Counted from the stretch's first letter, positions 44,443-54,382 are shown. The stretch: 64,000 bases of DNA from Flavobacteriales bacterium UBA852 (GCA_002295925.1 DBGO01000010.1:248001-312000); one strand, 5' to 3'. Notes: generated from the letters alone by a model not told the origin. Program-made: numbers and translations.

Positions 44443-45885
44443 ATGGCATATACCGAGGATAATTTAAAAGAAGATTTAAAAAACAAAGAATACGAGTTTG
44501 GCTTTACAACCAATATCGAAACCGAAAAAATCCCCAAAGGATTAAACGAAGATATTGTCAAACTTATATCCAAAAAGAAAAACGAACCTGAGTGGTTGCT
44601 CGAATGGCGACTCAATGCATTTCGGGCGTGGCAAAAAATGACACCACCCAAATGGGCTCATTTAAAAATTCCTGAAATTGACTATCAAGATATTATCTAT
44701 TACGCCGCACCCAAAACAAAAAAATACGAAAGTTGGGACGATGTAGAGCCCGAACTGAAAGAAACAATGGAAAAATTGGGCATCTCACTTGAAGAACAGC
44801 AAAGATTGACCGGCGTTGCCGTAGATTTCGTAATGGATTCTGTTTCGGTAAAAACCTCATTTAAAGAAAAACTGCAAGAATTGGGCATCATTTTTTGCTC
44901 ATTTTCCGAAGCCGTTCAAGAACACCCTGAATTGGTAAAGAAATATTTGGGAACCGTTGTTCCCACTACCGATAATTATTTTGCCGCACTCAACTCTGCT
45001 GTATTTTCCGACGGCTCATTTTGTTATATCCCCAAAGGAGTTCGTTGCCCAATGGAGCTTTCCACTTATTTTAGAATAAACGAAGCCAACACCGGACAAT
45101 TTGAGCGCACGCTTGTTGTTGCCGACGAAGGCAGTTATGTCAGTTATCTTGAAGGATGCACCGCCCCTATGCGCGATGAAAACCAATTACACGCCGCAGT
45201 AGTAGAGTTAATAGCACTGGATAATGCCGAAATTAAATACAGCACCGTGCAAAACTGGTATCCCGGTGATGAAGAAGGAAAAGGCGGTATTTATAATTTT
45301 GTTACCAAACGAGGTATTGCACACCACAACGCAAAAATTTCTTGGACTCAAGTGGAAACCGGCTCGGCAATTACTTGGAAATATCCTTCAACAATATTAA
45401 AAGGCGACAACTCTACCGGCGAATTTTTCTCGGTGGCTGTTACCAACAATTACCAACAAGCCGATACCGGAACAAAAATGATTCACTTGGGAAAAAACAC
45501 CAAAAGCACCATTATATCCAAAGGAATTTCTGCCGGATTTTCGCAAAATGCATACCGCGGGTTGGTGCAAGTACATCGTAATGCACATAATGCACGCAAT
45601 TATACCCAATGCGATTCTTTGCTAATGGGTGATAAATGCGGCGCACACACTTTCCCTTACATTGAAGTAAAAAATAAATCGGCAAAAGTTGAACACGAAG
45701 CAACAACCTCAAAAATTGGCGAAGACCAAATTTTTTATTGTCTGCAAAGAGGTATTAAAGAAGAAAAAGCCATTAGTTTAATTGTAAACGGCTATTGCCA
45801 CGAAGTATTGGAAAATTTACCGATGGAATTTGCCGTAGAGGCAAAAAAATTATTAGAAATAAGCTTGGAAGGAAGCGTAGGATAA
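44443..45885 (+). CDS. sufB: Fe-S cluster assembly scaffold SufB
   Basis: 480 aa from ATG 44443. An in-frame GTG at 44395 would overlap the previous gene and adds 16 atypical residues, so it was rejected. SufB is the core beta-helix of the SufBC2D scaffold where Fe-S clusters form. Family stretches are present: IPKGVRCPMELSTYFRIN, EGCTAPMRDENQLHAAVVE and ISKGISAGFSQNAYRG. The conserved C-terminal RGI-EEKAISLIV helix is also there. The gene follows sufA by 17 nt, and sufC starts 18 nt after it. Confidence 0.97.
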   Translation: MAYTEDNLKEDLKNKEYEFGFTTNIETEKIPKGLNEDIVKLISKKKNEPEWLLEWRLNAFRAWQKMTPPKWAHLKIPEIDYQDIIYYAAPKTKKYESWDDVEPELKETMEKLGISLEEQQRLTGVAVDFVMDSVSVKTSFKEKLQELGIIFCSFSEAVQEHPELVKKYLGTVVPTTDNYFAALNSAVFSDGSFCYIPKGVRCPMELSTYFRINEANTGQFERTLVVADEGSYVSYLEGCTAPMRDENQLHAAVVELIALDNAEIKYSTVQNWYPGDEEGKGGIYNFVTKRGIAHHNAKISWTQVETGSAITWKYPSTILKGDNSTGEFFSVAVTNNYQQADTGTKMIHLGKNTKSTIISKGISAGFSQNAYRGLVQVHRNAHNARNYTQCDSLLMGDKCGAHTFPYIEVKNKSAKVEHEATTSKIGEDQIFYCLQRGIKEEKAISLIVNGYCHEVLENLPMEFAVEAKKLLEISLEGSVG

Positions 45886-45903
45886 CTATAAAAAATTGTA
45901 AAA

Positions 45904-46656
45904 ATGAAATTACTCGAAGTAAAAAACTTACACGCAGCCATTGACGGCAATGAAATATTAAAAGGCATCAACCTGACAGTAAACGAAGGCGAAGTACACG
46001 CCATAATGGGACCAAACGGTTCGGGAAAAAGTACGCTTTCGGCCGTTCTTGCCGGAAAAGACGATTATGAAATTACCGAAGGTGAAGTATTGTTCAAAGG
46101 AAAAAATCTTTTTGATTTAGAACCTGAAGAACGTGCTGCCGAAGGTTTGTTTTTGGCCTTTCAATATCCGGTAGAAATTCCGGGAGTAAGCAATATGAAT
46201 TTTTTGAAAACTGCCGTAAACGAAATTAGAGAATACAAAGGTTTGGAACCGCTCTCGGCAAAAGATTTCATTAAATTGATAAAAGAAAAAGCCAAATTGG
46301 TTGAACTCGACCCTAAATTTCTGCAACGCGCCGTAAACGAAGGCTTTTCGGGTGGTGAGAAAAAACGTAACGAGATATTCCAAATGGCTGTTTTAGACCC
46401 AAAATTGGCTATTTTAGACGAAACCGATTCGGGTTTGGATATTGATGCATTACGCATTGTAGCCAACGGAGTAAACAAGTTACGCCGTCCGGATAACGCC
46501 ACCATCGTTATTACGCACTACCAGCGTTTGCTCGATTACATCGTTCCCGACATTGTACACGTTTTATACAACGGTAAAATAGTAAAAACAGGCGATAAAA
46601 ACTTTGCCATGGAATTGGAAGAAAAAGGTTACGACTGGATTAAAGAATCGGTTTAA
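45904..46656 (+). CDS. sufC: SUF system ATPase SufC
   Basis: 250 aa ABC-type ATPase without membrane domains. Walker A is GPNGSGKS (36-43), the ABC signature is SGGEKKR (149-155), Walker B is LAILDE (168-173), and the switch histidine is H205 (ITHYQRLL). The NMNFLKTAVNE and EGFSGGEKKRNEIFQ segments are characteristic of SufC. It powers opening of the SufBC2D complex during cluster assembly. It lies between sufB and sufD. Confidence 0.97.
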   Translation: MKLLEVKNLHAAIDGNEILKGINLTVNEGEVHAIMGPNGSGKSTLSAVLAGKDDYEITEGEVLFKGKNLFDLEPEERAAEGLFLAFQYPVEIPGVSNMNFLKTAVNEIREYKGLEPLSAKDFIKLIKEKAKLVELDPKFLQRAVNEGFSGGEKKRNEIFQMAVLDPKLAILDETDSGLDIDALRIVANGVNKLRRPDNATIVITHYQRLLDYIVPDIVHVLYNGKIVKTGDKNFAMELEEKGYDWIKESV

Positions 46657-46688
46657 AAAATAACATTTTACAAATTAAACCATCATTT

Positions 46689-47960
46689 ATGGAAACCCTC
46701 GAAAAAAACGATATAAAATCTCAGTTCCTGGATTTGTTCAGTACCGAAGATATTTCTAAAAATCCGGTAAGATACAAAGCCCTTGAACATTTAATGCACA
46801 TTCCTGCGCCAACCACCAAAGATGAGTTTTGGCGATACACACGTGTAAACAAACTGCTCAAAAAAAATTATCAACTGCCCGGTTACGAAGTTGCCGAATT
46901 TGACCAAAGCATTCTGAAAAAACTGCCGTTAAATAACGAAGAAAGCACATTGGTATTTGTAAACGGTGTTTTTGCAAAAGATTATTCAAAAATTGTTAAT
47001 GCTTCTATCGATTTAATTCCCTTTTCGGATGCATTGGTTGAGCAAAAATACCAGTCGTTTTACAACAAATTGGCAAACAACCAAAAACGATTTTTTGATG
47101 CGGTAAATACGGCTTTTCACAATTCGGGCTATATATTGGGCGTTCCGACTTTATCAAATGAAAAAGTCCAAATCATTCAAATTATCACAAACGACAATTT
47201 ATTGTTAATTCCCCGAAACCTTATTTTGGCCGATACCGGAGCAAAAATCACTATAAAGGAATTTTTCATCAATCAATCCGGTGTTGAAAACGCTTTAATC
47301 AATCAACTTTCGGAAATAGTGCTAATGCCCAACAGCACATGCAATTATTACAAATATCAAAACCTGAGCAATAATGCATTAATCGATACCACGCATATAT
47401 TGCAAAATCAAGATTCTGCTTACAACACACATTTAGCTTCTTACAATACTGCATTTATTCGCAACAATACACTTGTTCAATCGAGTGGCGAAAATACTAC
47501 TACAACAGTAAACGGCGCAACTTTAACCAAAGAAAACGAACATATTGACCAACATATTTTCATCGACCATCAGCAACCCAACTGTTACTCAAACCAGCTG
47601 TTTCGGACCATTGCCGATGATAAATCCACTGCCGTATTTAACGGAAAAGTGATGGTGCGTCAAGATGCCCAAAAAATTAACGCATTCCAATCCAATGCCA
47701 ATATCCTGTTATCCGACTTTGCCAATATTTACGCCAAACCCGAATTGGAAATATATGCCGATGATGTAAAATGCAGTCACGGTTCATCTACCGGACAGTT
47801 GGATGAAGAAGCATTATTTTATTTACGGGCAAGAGGTATAAAAGAAAAAACGGCTCAAAAAATGCTTATTTCGGCATTTTTAAACGACACCATCGATAAT
47901 ATTGAAGATGATACTTACACTGCATTTATCAGCCAAGAAATAGAACAATTGATACAGTAA
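46689..47960 (+). CDS. sufD: Fe-S cluster assembly protein SufD
   Basis: 423 aa paralogue of SufB, the other half of the scaffold heterodimer. The N-terminal helical part (NPVRYKALEHLMHIPAPTTKDEFWRYTR) precedes a beta-helix core. The conserved ends are KCSHGSSTGQLDEEALFYLRARGI and the IEDDTY helix. SufD proteins are more divergent than SufB, which fits the lower recognisability here. Spacing to sufC is 32 nt and to sufS 46 nt, all on the same strand. Confidence 0.94.
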   Translation: METLEKNDIKSQFLDLFSTEDISKNPVRYKALEHLMHIPAPTTKDEFWRYTRVNKLLKKNYQLPGYEVAEFDQSILKKLPLNNEESTLVFVNGVFAKDYSKIVNASIDLIPFSDALVEQKYQSFYNKLANNQKRFFDAVNTAFHNSGYILGVPTLSNEKVQIIQIITNDNLLLIPRNLILADTGAKITIKEFFINQSGVENALINQLSEIVLMPNSTCNYYKYQNLSNNALIDTTHILQNQDSAYNTHLASYNTAFIRNNTLVQSSGENTTTTVNGATLTKENEHIDQHIFIDHQQPNCYSNQLFRTIADDKSTAVFNGKVMVRQDAQKINAFQSNANILLSDFANIYAKPELEIYADDVKCSHGSSTGQLDEEALFYLRARGIKEKTAQKMLISAFLNDTIDNIEDDTYTAFISQEIEQLIQ

Positions 47961-48006
47961 CTGTCATTTTTCAACGGTAATTTTATCTCACAAACAGTAA
48001 AATAAA

Positions 48007-49230
48007 ATGGACATTAACCAAATAAGAGCTCAATTTCCGATACTAAATCAAGAGATAAACAAACGACCGTTGGTGTATTTCGACAATGGAGCAACCTCGC
48101 AAAAGCCCTTGCGCGTAATAGAATCCATCAGCAATTATTACTTGCATTACAACAGCAATGTGCATCGAGGGGTGCATACGTTAAGTCAAAAAGCTACCGA
48201 CAAATACGAACAAGCCCGCCAAAAAGTACGGCAGTTTATAAATGCAAACCATTCGGAAGAAATTATCTTTACGCGCGGCACAACCGAAAGCATCAATCTT
48301 GTTGCTTTTTCGCTTTCGCAAAATTTTTTACAACAGGGTGAAGAAGTGCTGATTTCGGAGATGGAGCATCATTCAAACATTGTTCCGTGGCAAATGGCTT
48401 GTGAAAGAACCGGCGCGAAACTAAAAGCCGCATCGTTTGACGAAAAAGGTATTTTAAATGTTGAGGAGCTAAAAAATCTCGTTTCAGAAAAAACCAAAAT
48501 AGTTGCCCTTACACAAGTTTCCAATGCATTGGGGACAATCAATCCCATTAAAGAAATTATTGATTACGTGCGCAGCAAAAACGGCAACAACACATTGATT
48601 CTAATTGACGGCGCACAAGCTGTCCCCCACCTTTCGGTAGATGTTCAAGCATTAGACTGTGATTTTTATGCCTTTTCGGGACATAAAATGTATGCGCCCA
48701 CCGGTATTGGCGTTTTGTACGGAAAAAAAGAGTTGATGAGCCAAATGACGCCTTACCAAGGTGGTGGCGACATGATAAAAACCGTAACCATTGAAAAAAC
48801 CGAATACAACGAATTACCCTACCGCTTTGAAGCCGGCACACCCAATATTTCAGGTGCCATAGCTTTGAGCGAAGCCATTGATTTCATGCTCGAAACCGGT
48901 GTAAATGAGATTGCCCGCCACGAACACGAATTGCTTACTTATGCAACCGAAAAGATTAAAACTGTTTCCGGAGTAAAAATTATTGGCGAAGCACCAAATA
49001 AAGCCGGAGTATTATCATTTGTTGTAGATGGCACGCACCCGTCAGACATTGGAGTTTTGTTGGATAAAATGGGCGTTGCCGTTAGAACCGGACACCATTG
49101 CGCCGAACCTGTAATGGATAAATTTAACATTCCGGGAACAGTAAGAGCCAGTTTTGCAGTATATAATACCCGGCAAGAAGTGGATATTTTTATTGCGGCA
49201 CTCGAAAAAGCCGTAAATTTATTACGTTAA
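48007..49230 (+). CDS. sufS: Cysteine desulphurase SufS
   Basis: 407 aa PLP enzyme of the class II (SufS/CsdA) group. It removes sulphur from cysteine and passes it to SufE. Residues seen: PLP lysine K227 (SGHKMYAPTG), D201 and H122 near the cofactor, and catalytic persulphide C365 (RTGHHCAEPV). The N-terminus YFDNGATSQKP and VHRGVHTLS are typical. It is followed 10 nt later by sufE, its partner. Confidence 0.97.
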   Translation: MDINQIRAQFPILNQEINKRPLVYFDNGATSQKPLRVIESISNYYLHYNSNVHRGVHTLSQKATDKYEQARQKVRQFINANHSEEIIFTRGTTESINLVAFSLSQNFLQQGEEVLISEMEHHSNIVPWQMACERTGAKLKAASFDEKGILNVEELKNLVSEKTKIVALTQVSNALGTINPIKEIIDYVRSKNGNNTLILIDGAQAVPHLSVDVQALDCDFYAFSGHKMYAPTGIGVLYGKKELMSQMTPYQGGGDMIKTVTIEKTEYNELPYRFEAGTPNISGAIALSEAIDFMLETGVNEIARHEHELLTYATEKIKTVSGVKIIGEAPNKAGVLSFVVDGTHPSDIGVLLDKMGVAVRTGHHCAEPVMDKFNIPGTVRASFAVYNTRQEVDIFIAALEKAVNLLR

Positions 49231-49240
49231 TCCAACAGTT

Positions 49241-49657
49241 ATGACTATTCAAGAAGCACAACAAGAAATAATTGATGATTTTGCCTTTTTCGATGATTGG
49301 ATGGATAAATACGAACATATTATCGAGTTGGGCAAAGAACTTCCACAAATAGACGAAAAATATAAAACCGATGAAAACCTGATTAAAGGTTGCCAGTCGA
49401 GAGTTTGGCTGCACGCCGAAAACAAAGACGGTAAAATTTACTACTCCGCCGATAGTGATGCCATTATTGCCAAAGGAATCATTTCCCTGTTACTGAAAGT
49501 CTTTTCGGGGCATACGCCCGAAGAAATTTTGGCAGCAAACACCGATTTTATCAACGAAATAGGTTTGCAAGAACATCTTTCGCCAACGCGAAGCAATGGT
49601 TTGGTATCCATGATAAAACAAATTAAAAACTATGCACTAGCTTTAAGCAATAATTAA
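49241..49657 (+). CDS. sufE: Sulphur acceptor SufE
   Basis: 138 aa. The sulphur-accepting cysteine is C51 in IKGCQSRVWL, the family motif. SufE takes the persulphide from SufS and delivers it to SufB. The flanking helix DFAFFDDWMDKYEHIIELGKE is also typical. The gene lies directly after sufS. Confidence 0.96.
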   Translation: MTIQEAQQEIIDDFAFFDDWMDKYEHIIELGKELPQIDEKYKTDENLIKGCQSRVWLHAENKDGKIYYSADSDAIIAKGIISLLLKVFSGHTPEEILAANTDFINEIGLQEHLSPTRSNGLVSMIKQIKNYALALSNN

Positions 49658-49659
49658 CC

Positions 49660-49664
49660 GGAGG
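49660..49664 (+). promoter_or_regulatory. Strong Shine-Dalgarno site before sufT
   Basis: The sequence ggagg lies 7 nt before the sufT ATG (49672). Such a consensus site is unusual in this window, where most genes lack a Shine-Dalgarno sequence, and it fixes the start. Confidence 0.7.
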
Positions 49665-49671
49665 ACCGACT

Positions 49672-50019
49672 ATGAGCAAAGAGAACAACAACGAACCCCA
49701 AAAAGAACTGATAAAAAAAGAGGTTGAACGTCAAATTATTGATGTATTGAAAACCATTTACGACCCCGAAATTCCTGTTGATATTTATGAGTTGGGGTTG
49801 ATTTATGAAATAAATATAGACGATGACTTTAATGTAGAGATTGTAATGACACTGACTTCACCATCTTGTCCGGTTGCCGAAACATTGCCACCCGAAGTAG
49901 AGGAAAAAGTAAACGGTTTGTGGAGCGTAAAATCGGCAAAAGTTACCCTCACTTGGGAACCGCCTTGGGACAAAGATATGATGAGCGAAGAAGCAAAAGT
50001 GGAGTTGGGGTTATATTAA
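49672..50019 (+). CDS. sufT: SufT-like DUF59/MIP18 Fe-S maturation protein
   Basis: 115 aa DUF59 domain with DPEIPVDIYELGLIYEI and the conserved cysteine in TLTSPSCPVAETLP, plus the WEPPWDKDMMSEEAK tail. SufT/MIP18 proteins aid cluster delivery or maturation of Fe-S enzymes under high demand. As the last SUF gene it is 14 nt after sufE, with a strong Shine-Dalgarno site. A terminator overlaps its stop codon. Confidence 0.92.
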   Translation: MSKENNNEPQKELIKKEVERQIIDVLKTIYDPEIPVDIYELGLIYEINIDDDFNVEIVMTLTSPSCPVAETLPPEVEEKVNGLWSVKSAKVTLTWEPPWDKDMMSEEAKVELGLY

Positions 50020-50032
50020 CCTCAACTTTTTT
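50004..50032 (+). terminator. Terminator overlapping the sufT stop codon
   Basis: Arms gttggggtt (50004-50012) and aacctcaac (50018-50026) form a 9-bp stem with one G-T wobble and a 5-nt loop. Six T residues follow (50027-50032). The sufT TAA (50017-50019) sits in the loop and right arm. Confidence 0.8.
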
Positions 50033-50048
50033 ATTTTATCCATTCTTT

Positions 50049-52142
50049 TTAAAACTTCAAACGCAACTGTGCCTTTATTTCGGATTTTGTATTCCCTGAA
50101 ATTTCTTCTAATCCGCTGCCAATAGTGTTTACATTAGTGTAAGTCGTAACAGCATATCGCAGCCAAATATCCACTCCTTTTTTCAATGTATAACGCACCA
50201 ACAGATATTGCCTTGTGCCTTTGTTGTAATAGGCAGGAATACTAAATGCATACAACACATCGTTTTCAAAAGCATAAATTCGAGCATTGTAAGAGTCGGT
50301 ATCAAATAACCCGAAACGATACGTTACTTGTACCGGACTGCTTAGTGCTTTGTAAATTACATCTTGATACAATAAATATCCGGTTTCGGCATTTTGAGGC
50401 ATAAGTTGATAAACCACATATTCTACACGCGTTTTTAACCGTACACTTTCCGATACTTTATAATCTAAATTCCAGCGGTAATTGGTTTGATATTCATCTG
50501 TCAAATAATCAATCATCACCCCTTCTTGTTTGGTGTTTTTTTGTCTTTTTCTTCCGCGTATGCGAAAATATATATCCAACTTACGCGACGGCGTATAATT
50601 TAATTGCGCCAAAAATTGATGTCCGTTGCTTGGTGCATTCACCTGATAATTTAACCACGGAAAGGTAAATTGGTCAAAGTAAGCCGACAAGAAAAACTTG
50701 TGTGGAAGTGTTGCTTGCAACCCTAAATACAATCCTTTTTCATTTTCGGTAGTGCTGCTTTCGGTAATGGCATTGCTGTAAATTTGCTGAAAATCGGGTT
50801 GAATATTTCTGTACAACGCCGCCAATGAAAAATTTTGCGACAGCGCACTCAACACGCCCGAGGTAAAAGCCACTCCACCCGATTGCGAACGACTGATTTC
50901 GCCAAAAGCATTCCAATTATTTTTAACAATATTATAATCCAGTCCAGTAATAAAATTTTCATTTCCGGCAAACCGGTATTTGGCATATAAATTTTTATTT
51001 GGCGTAATAGATCCGCTCAACTTACGGTAAACGCCCGAAACTCCTATATTGACAAACTGCTTTTGATTGTACCGAATATAACCACCCATTAAATTATCCG
51101 TTAAGGCATCTTTATCGGCTAACTCGTTGTAAGTACGATGTAATCCCGAGGATTGAAAAGAAGTGAAAATATCTTCATTTGTATTCAACGTGTCGGAAGA
51201 ATTGGCATTTCCGTCAATTTTGTTGGAAGAACCAAAAGCCGTAACCGTAATTTTTTCGGTTGGCGATAAAGTTACTGCGGCTCCGCGTAAAAATTTGTTT
51301 TCATCTACCGAAGTGTAAGGTCTTAAAATTTGCCCGCTTCGTTTAATGAGCATAATATTGGCATTTTTACGAAAAGCCCGGCTTGTCCAAAACGTAAGCC
51401 CTTGTCCAATTTCTACTTGAAAATCGCCAATTGCCAATTGTCTGATAAAATTCTTTCCTCTGTAAAAAGCATGTGCCGAGTAAAAATCAAATCCATTATT
51501 AAATGATTCGCCGGCATCTTTTTCGGTAGTAAAACCGATGCTGATGTTTGTTCCGTAATTGAATTTATAGCGCGAGTAAAGCTTAAGCGGCGAACCTAAA
51601 TATCGGGCGTTGGGATTGGCATTTAAAGTAGAATCATCTGCCGGAGAAAAACCTTTTTTTTCTTCCAGAATTTGTGAGGCACGAACAAATAATTGGTGGT
51701 TTCCGTTTTGCATCATTTCTTTAAAACTGACGTGCATTTGTTCAATATTTCCCGAAACTTTTACAAATGGCATAATCAAACGGATGGTTTCCAAATCAAA
51801 CGAAGGAATGGTTTGCAATTCGTAAATGGTTAGCAGTTTGCCGTATTTGGCAATATGGTCGAGCAGTTGTTTTATTTGTATATCGGTAAGCAAACCCAAA
51901 GAAGAAAGTTCTTGGTAATCGGTATTATTCAGATTGATGGGATGCTCAAAGTAATACAATAAATTCTCAAAAATTGTGGTAAAATCACCTTCGGATGCAT
52001 CGCTGTTTTCCAGTAAATATTCTACACGTTGCTCAATAATATTGGTTTTATCATCCTCATCGTCAACTGTTTTTTGTGCAAACAAAGAAGATGAGAATAT
52101 AATTGAAAAAAGTAAAAGAATATGAAATTTAAAATTTTGCAC
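50049..52142 (-). CDS. Helix-hairpin-helix plus beta-barrel outer-membrane protein
   Basis: 697 aa with a signal peptide ending near LFAQ. Residues about 60-130 contain ComEA-like helix-hairpin-helix motifs (NNTDYQELSSLGLLTDIQIKQL, and YELQTIPSFDLETIRLI). The rest is a long beta-barrel region (YRKLSGSITPNKNLYAKYRF type strands) ending in AQLRLKF. This fusion is known as a conserved Bacteroidota family of unknown function. The start codon is GTG, because a TGA lies 6 nt upstream and no ATG precedes the signal peptide. It follows the barrel gene by 15 nt. Confidence 0.85.
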   Translation of the reverse strand: MQNFKFHILLLFSIIFSSSLFAQKTVDDEDDKTNIIEQRVEYLLENSDASEGDFTTIFENLLYYFEHPINLNNTDYQELSSLGLLTDIQIKQLLDHIAKYGKLLTIYELQTIPSFDLETIRLIMPFVKVSGNIEQMHVSFKEMMQNGNHQLFVRASQILEEKKGFSPADDSTLNANPNARYLGSPLKLYSRYKFNYGTNISIGFTTEKDAGESFNNGFDFYSAHAFYRGKNFIRQLAIGDFQVEIGQGLTFWTSRAFRKNANIMLIKRSGQILRPYTSVDENKFLRGAAVTLSPTEKITVTAFGSSNKIDGNANSSDTLNTNEDIFTSFQSSGLHRTYNELADKDALTDNLMGGYIRYNQKQFVNIGVSGVYRKLSGSITPNKNLYAKYRFAGNENFITGLDYNIVKNNWNAFGEISRSQSGGVAFTSGVLSALSQNFSLAALYRNIQPDFQQIYSNAITESSTTENEKGLYLGLQATLPHKFFLSAYFDQFTFPWLNYQVNAPSNGHQFLAQLNYTPSRKLDIYFRIRGRKRQKNTKQEGVMIDYLTDEYQTNYRWNLDYKVSESVRLKTRVEYVVYQLMPQNAETGYLLYQDVIYKALSSPVQVTYRFGLFDTDSYNARIYAFENDVLYAFSIPAYYNKGTRQYLLVRYTLKKGVDIWLRYAVTTYTNVNTIGSGLEEISGNTKSEIKAQLRLKF

Positions 52143-52157
52143 CGCTCAAATTATGTT

Positions 52158-52982
52158 TTATTTTTTTCGATAAATAATACCTACAGATGGCGACACACCC
52201 AATTGCTGATGCACAGAAGCACCAAAATTGAGCATCCAATTATTTAAATTGTATCCTACGCCAAAAGCCGCAATTGTTGGCGAGGTGGCTACTCCAATAT
52301 TCAAATTTATTTTTTCGGAAATAATATACTCAACTCCGGCTTTTACCGATGCGTCAAAGTCCAAATCTTTGTCTATTTGTGTATGAAGAATAACTTTGTC
52401 GGAAAACTTATAATTCGCACCCAGTTTAAATATTGTTGGAATACGCTCATCGTATCGGGATGATTTTATTTTTTGCATCATCGGGTTAAAAACTGTTGTT
52501 GCTACTGTTAAATGGTCGGTAACTTTAAATGTAACTGCCATTTCCGGAAGAATGAAATTGTATTTTTGAGCGTATTCGGTGTTTATTTGATTGTTTAGCC
52601 AACTCAACCCCACGCCTGCCGTTACTTTTTCGCTCAATTTCATTCCATAAGCTATTTTCAATTGATTTTCTTGAAACAAACTATACCCAAAAGTATTATA
52701 GGACAAGCCAAAAGATGCATTTTTTACGGGCAACGTCAATGCAAAAGCTTTTAACCCCAACTGTTTAAGCATAAAGCGGTTTTGATAAAAAACGCCACCC
52801 TGAAAATCGGTTACGTTGCCCAACAATGAAACATTATTGTGAGCAGCCCACACATTACTCACAAACAAATCATTACCGGCAAGTGCATTTTGCTGTGTGC
52901 CAAGGGTTGCATTGTCATTGGTTGCTGAGGCAAAAAAGGTATAAATCAATATTGTAAATAATAAAAAATGCTTTTTATCCAT
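52158..52982 (-). CDS. Outer-membrane beta-barrel protein, PorV/PorQ-like
   Basis: 274 aa with a signal peptide ending near FASA. The mature N-terminus (LGTQQNALAGNDLFVSNVWAAHNN) resembles the start of PorV/PorQ or FadL-like barrels. The body is alternating-strand throughout (LGANYKFSDKVILHTQIDKDL, INLNIGVATSPTIAAFGVGYN). A specific T9SS role is not supported by a motif. It is transcribed with the HHH-barrel gene and diverges from the acyltransferase gene. Confidence 0.7.
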   Translation of the reverse strand: MDKKHFLLFTILIYTFFASATNDNATLGTQQNALAGNDLFVSNVWAAHNNVSLLGNVTDFQGGVFYQNRFMLKQLGLKAFALTLPVKNASFGLSYNTFGYSLFQENQLKIAYGMKLSEKVTAGVGLSWLNNQINTEYAQKYNFILPEMAVTFKVTDHLTVATTVFNPMMQKIKSSRYDERIPTIFKLGANYKFSDKVILHTQIDKDLDFDASVKAGVEYIISEKINLNIGVATSPTIAAFGVGYNLNNWMLNFGASVHQQLGVSPSVGIIYRKK

Positions 52983-53053
52983 AAAAAATGACTGTTTGCC
53001 TAAAATTAAATGAAAATGTTTAGAAAAAAAGTAATTTAGATAAAAATAATATT

Positions 53054-53599
53054 ATGAAACGCATAGCAAATTTCATTTTATATAAACTAATGGGGTGGCA
53101 AAAAAAAGGTGAAATTCCCAAAGATTTGAAAAAATATGTGTTGATTGCCGCGCCACATACCTCAAATTGGGATTTTGTTTATGCCAAATTGTACTTTTGG
53201 GCTGCCGGTATTCCGGTAAAAATCCCCATCAAAAGCGATTTATTTTTCTTTCCGTTAGGACCGATATTAAAAGCAATGGGCGGTATTCCGGTAAACCGTA
53301 AAAAAAGTACAAATCTTACCTCAGCAATTGCTCAAATGTTTAAAGAACGCGATGAATTGGTTTTGGTTATTACTCCTGAAGGTACAAGAAGTTACGCTCC
53401 TGAATGGAAAAAAGGATTTTACTACATTGCTCAAGAAGCCAATGTACCTATCGTATTGGGTTATATTGATTTTAAGACAAAAACTACCGGCATCGGACCG
53501 GTATTTAAGCCCACGGGAAATGTTGAAAAAGACCTTGAAGAAATTGTAAACTTCTACAAACAATTTGAAGGAAAATACCCGGAGAAAGGACCAAAATAA
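53054..53599 (+). CDS. PlsC-like acyltransferase (1-acyl-glycerol-3-phosphate type)
   Basis: 181 aa membrane-associated acyltransferase. The catalytic HX4D motif is H35 to D40 (PHTSNWD) and the substrate motif is EGTRS (109-113), with GGIPVNRK between them. It is shorter than most PlsC proteins and lacks an obvious N-terminal TM helix. It probably acylates a lysophospholipid or related lipid at the inner membrane. The gene stands alone, divergent from the barrel pair. Confidence 0.9.
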   Translation: MKRIANFILYKLMGWQKKGEIPKDLKKYVLIAAPHTSNWDFVYAKLYFWAAGIPVKIPIKSDLFFFPLGPILKAMGGIPVNRKKSTNLTSAIAQMFKERDELVLVITPEGTRSYAPEWKKGFYYIAQEANVPIVLGYIDFKTKTTGIGPVFKPTGNVEKDLEEIVNFYKQFEGKYPEKGPK

Positions 53600-53714
53600 A
53601 ACTGATTTTTTTGTATTAAGAGGTTGTTAACAATAAAACAACGTTATATTTTTTTGATTGATACGTTTTATTTTTTATATTTATGTAAAACTTTTATTTA
53701 TATAATATATTAAA

Positions 53715-54352
53715 ATGAAACACAGCTTTATATATTTTCTCCTATTATTATTTGTCACACTTTCATTGCATGGGCAAAATAAAATTTTGGACAACCCTTC
53801 CTATTTTGTTTATCAAAGAGCCGATTCGGTAAAAAATTATTCGGCTCCCGATTCGCTGGGCAATCGGTATAAATTAAAACCTATAGACAAAAGTTCTGCC
53901 ATGCAATTACCTTACCCGGTATTGTTTATTCACGGCTTTTCTTTAAGTGCACAAACATGGAATACACTTACCAATATGCTTGACACCACATACGGTTTAA
54001 CTTATGGTGGGCGGATAGATGTTTGTTTGAATCATGATGGCGATAATTCCACGGCAAATTTGGATTTTTCTCCCTCAAGTGCTTCAGATATTGCATTTTT
54101 TTCAGGATTAAATGATATTGGAATTGGCGATTATTATTATTTGAATTTTAATGTCGGCAGTAACGGAAGTGTTTACCCCAATAAATTCACACTGAACATA
54201 TATGATAGTTTAGGAAAACTTGTTTATTCAAATCAAACTTTCAACAATATTAACAAGGTAAAATTAGATGATTTCAACAGCGGTATTTATTTTTTCACAT
54301 AATGGATGAAGAAGGAAATTTGACTATGGAAAAACTTATAATTTCGCATTAA
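53715..54352 (+). pseudogene. Decayed secreted lipase with T9SS type-A sorting domain
   Basis: The first frame (53715-54302, 195 codons) has a signal peptide and then the start of an alpha/beta hydrolase (PVLFIHGFSLSAQTWNTLTN). The nucleophile elbow and the rest of the hydrolase core are missing. It passes directly into a type-A T9SS sorting domain (LNIYDSLGKLVYSNQ, then DDFNSGIYFFT) and hits TAA. Shifting frame there continues MDEEGNLTMEKLIISH to TAA 54350, the expected end of such a domain. The original gene thus seems to have lost its catalytic centre by deletion and one base near 54300. Protein from the first frame would be inactive and lacks an intact sorting signal. Confidence 0.75.
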
Positions 54353-54382
54353 ATTTTTGGGGGTTAATACTAATTTAATGCA

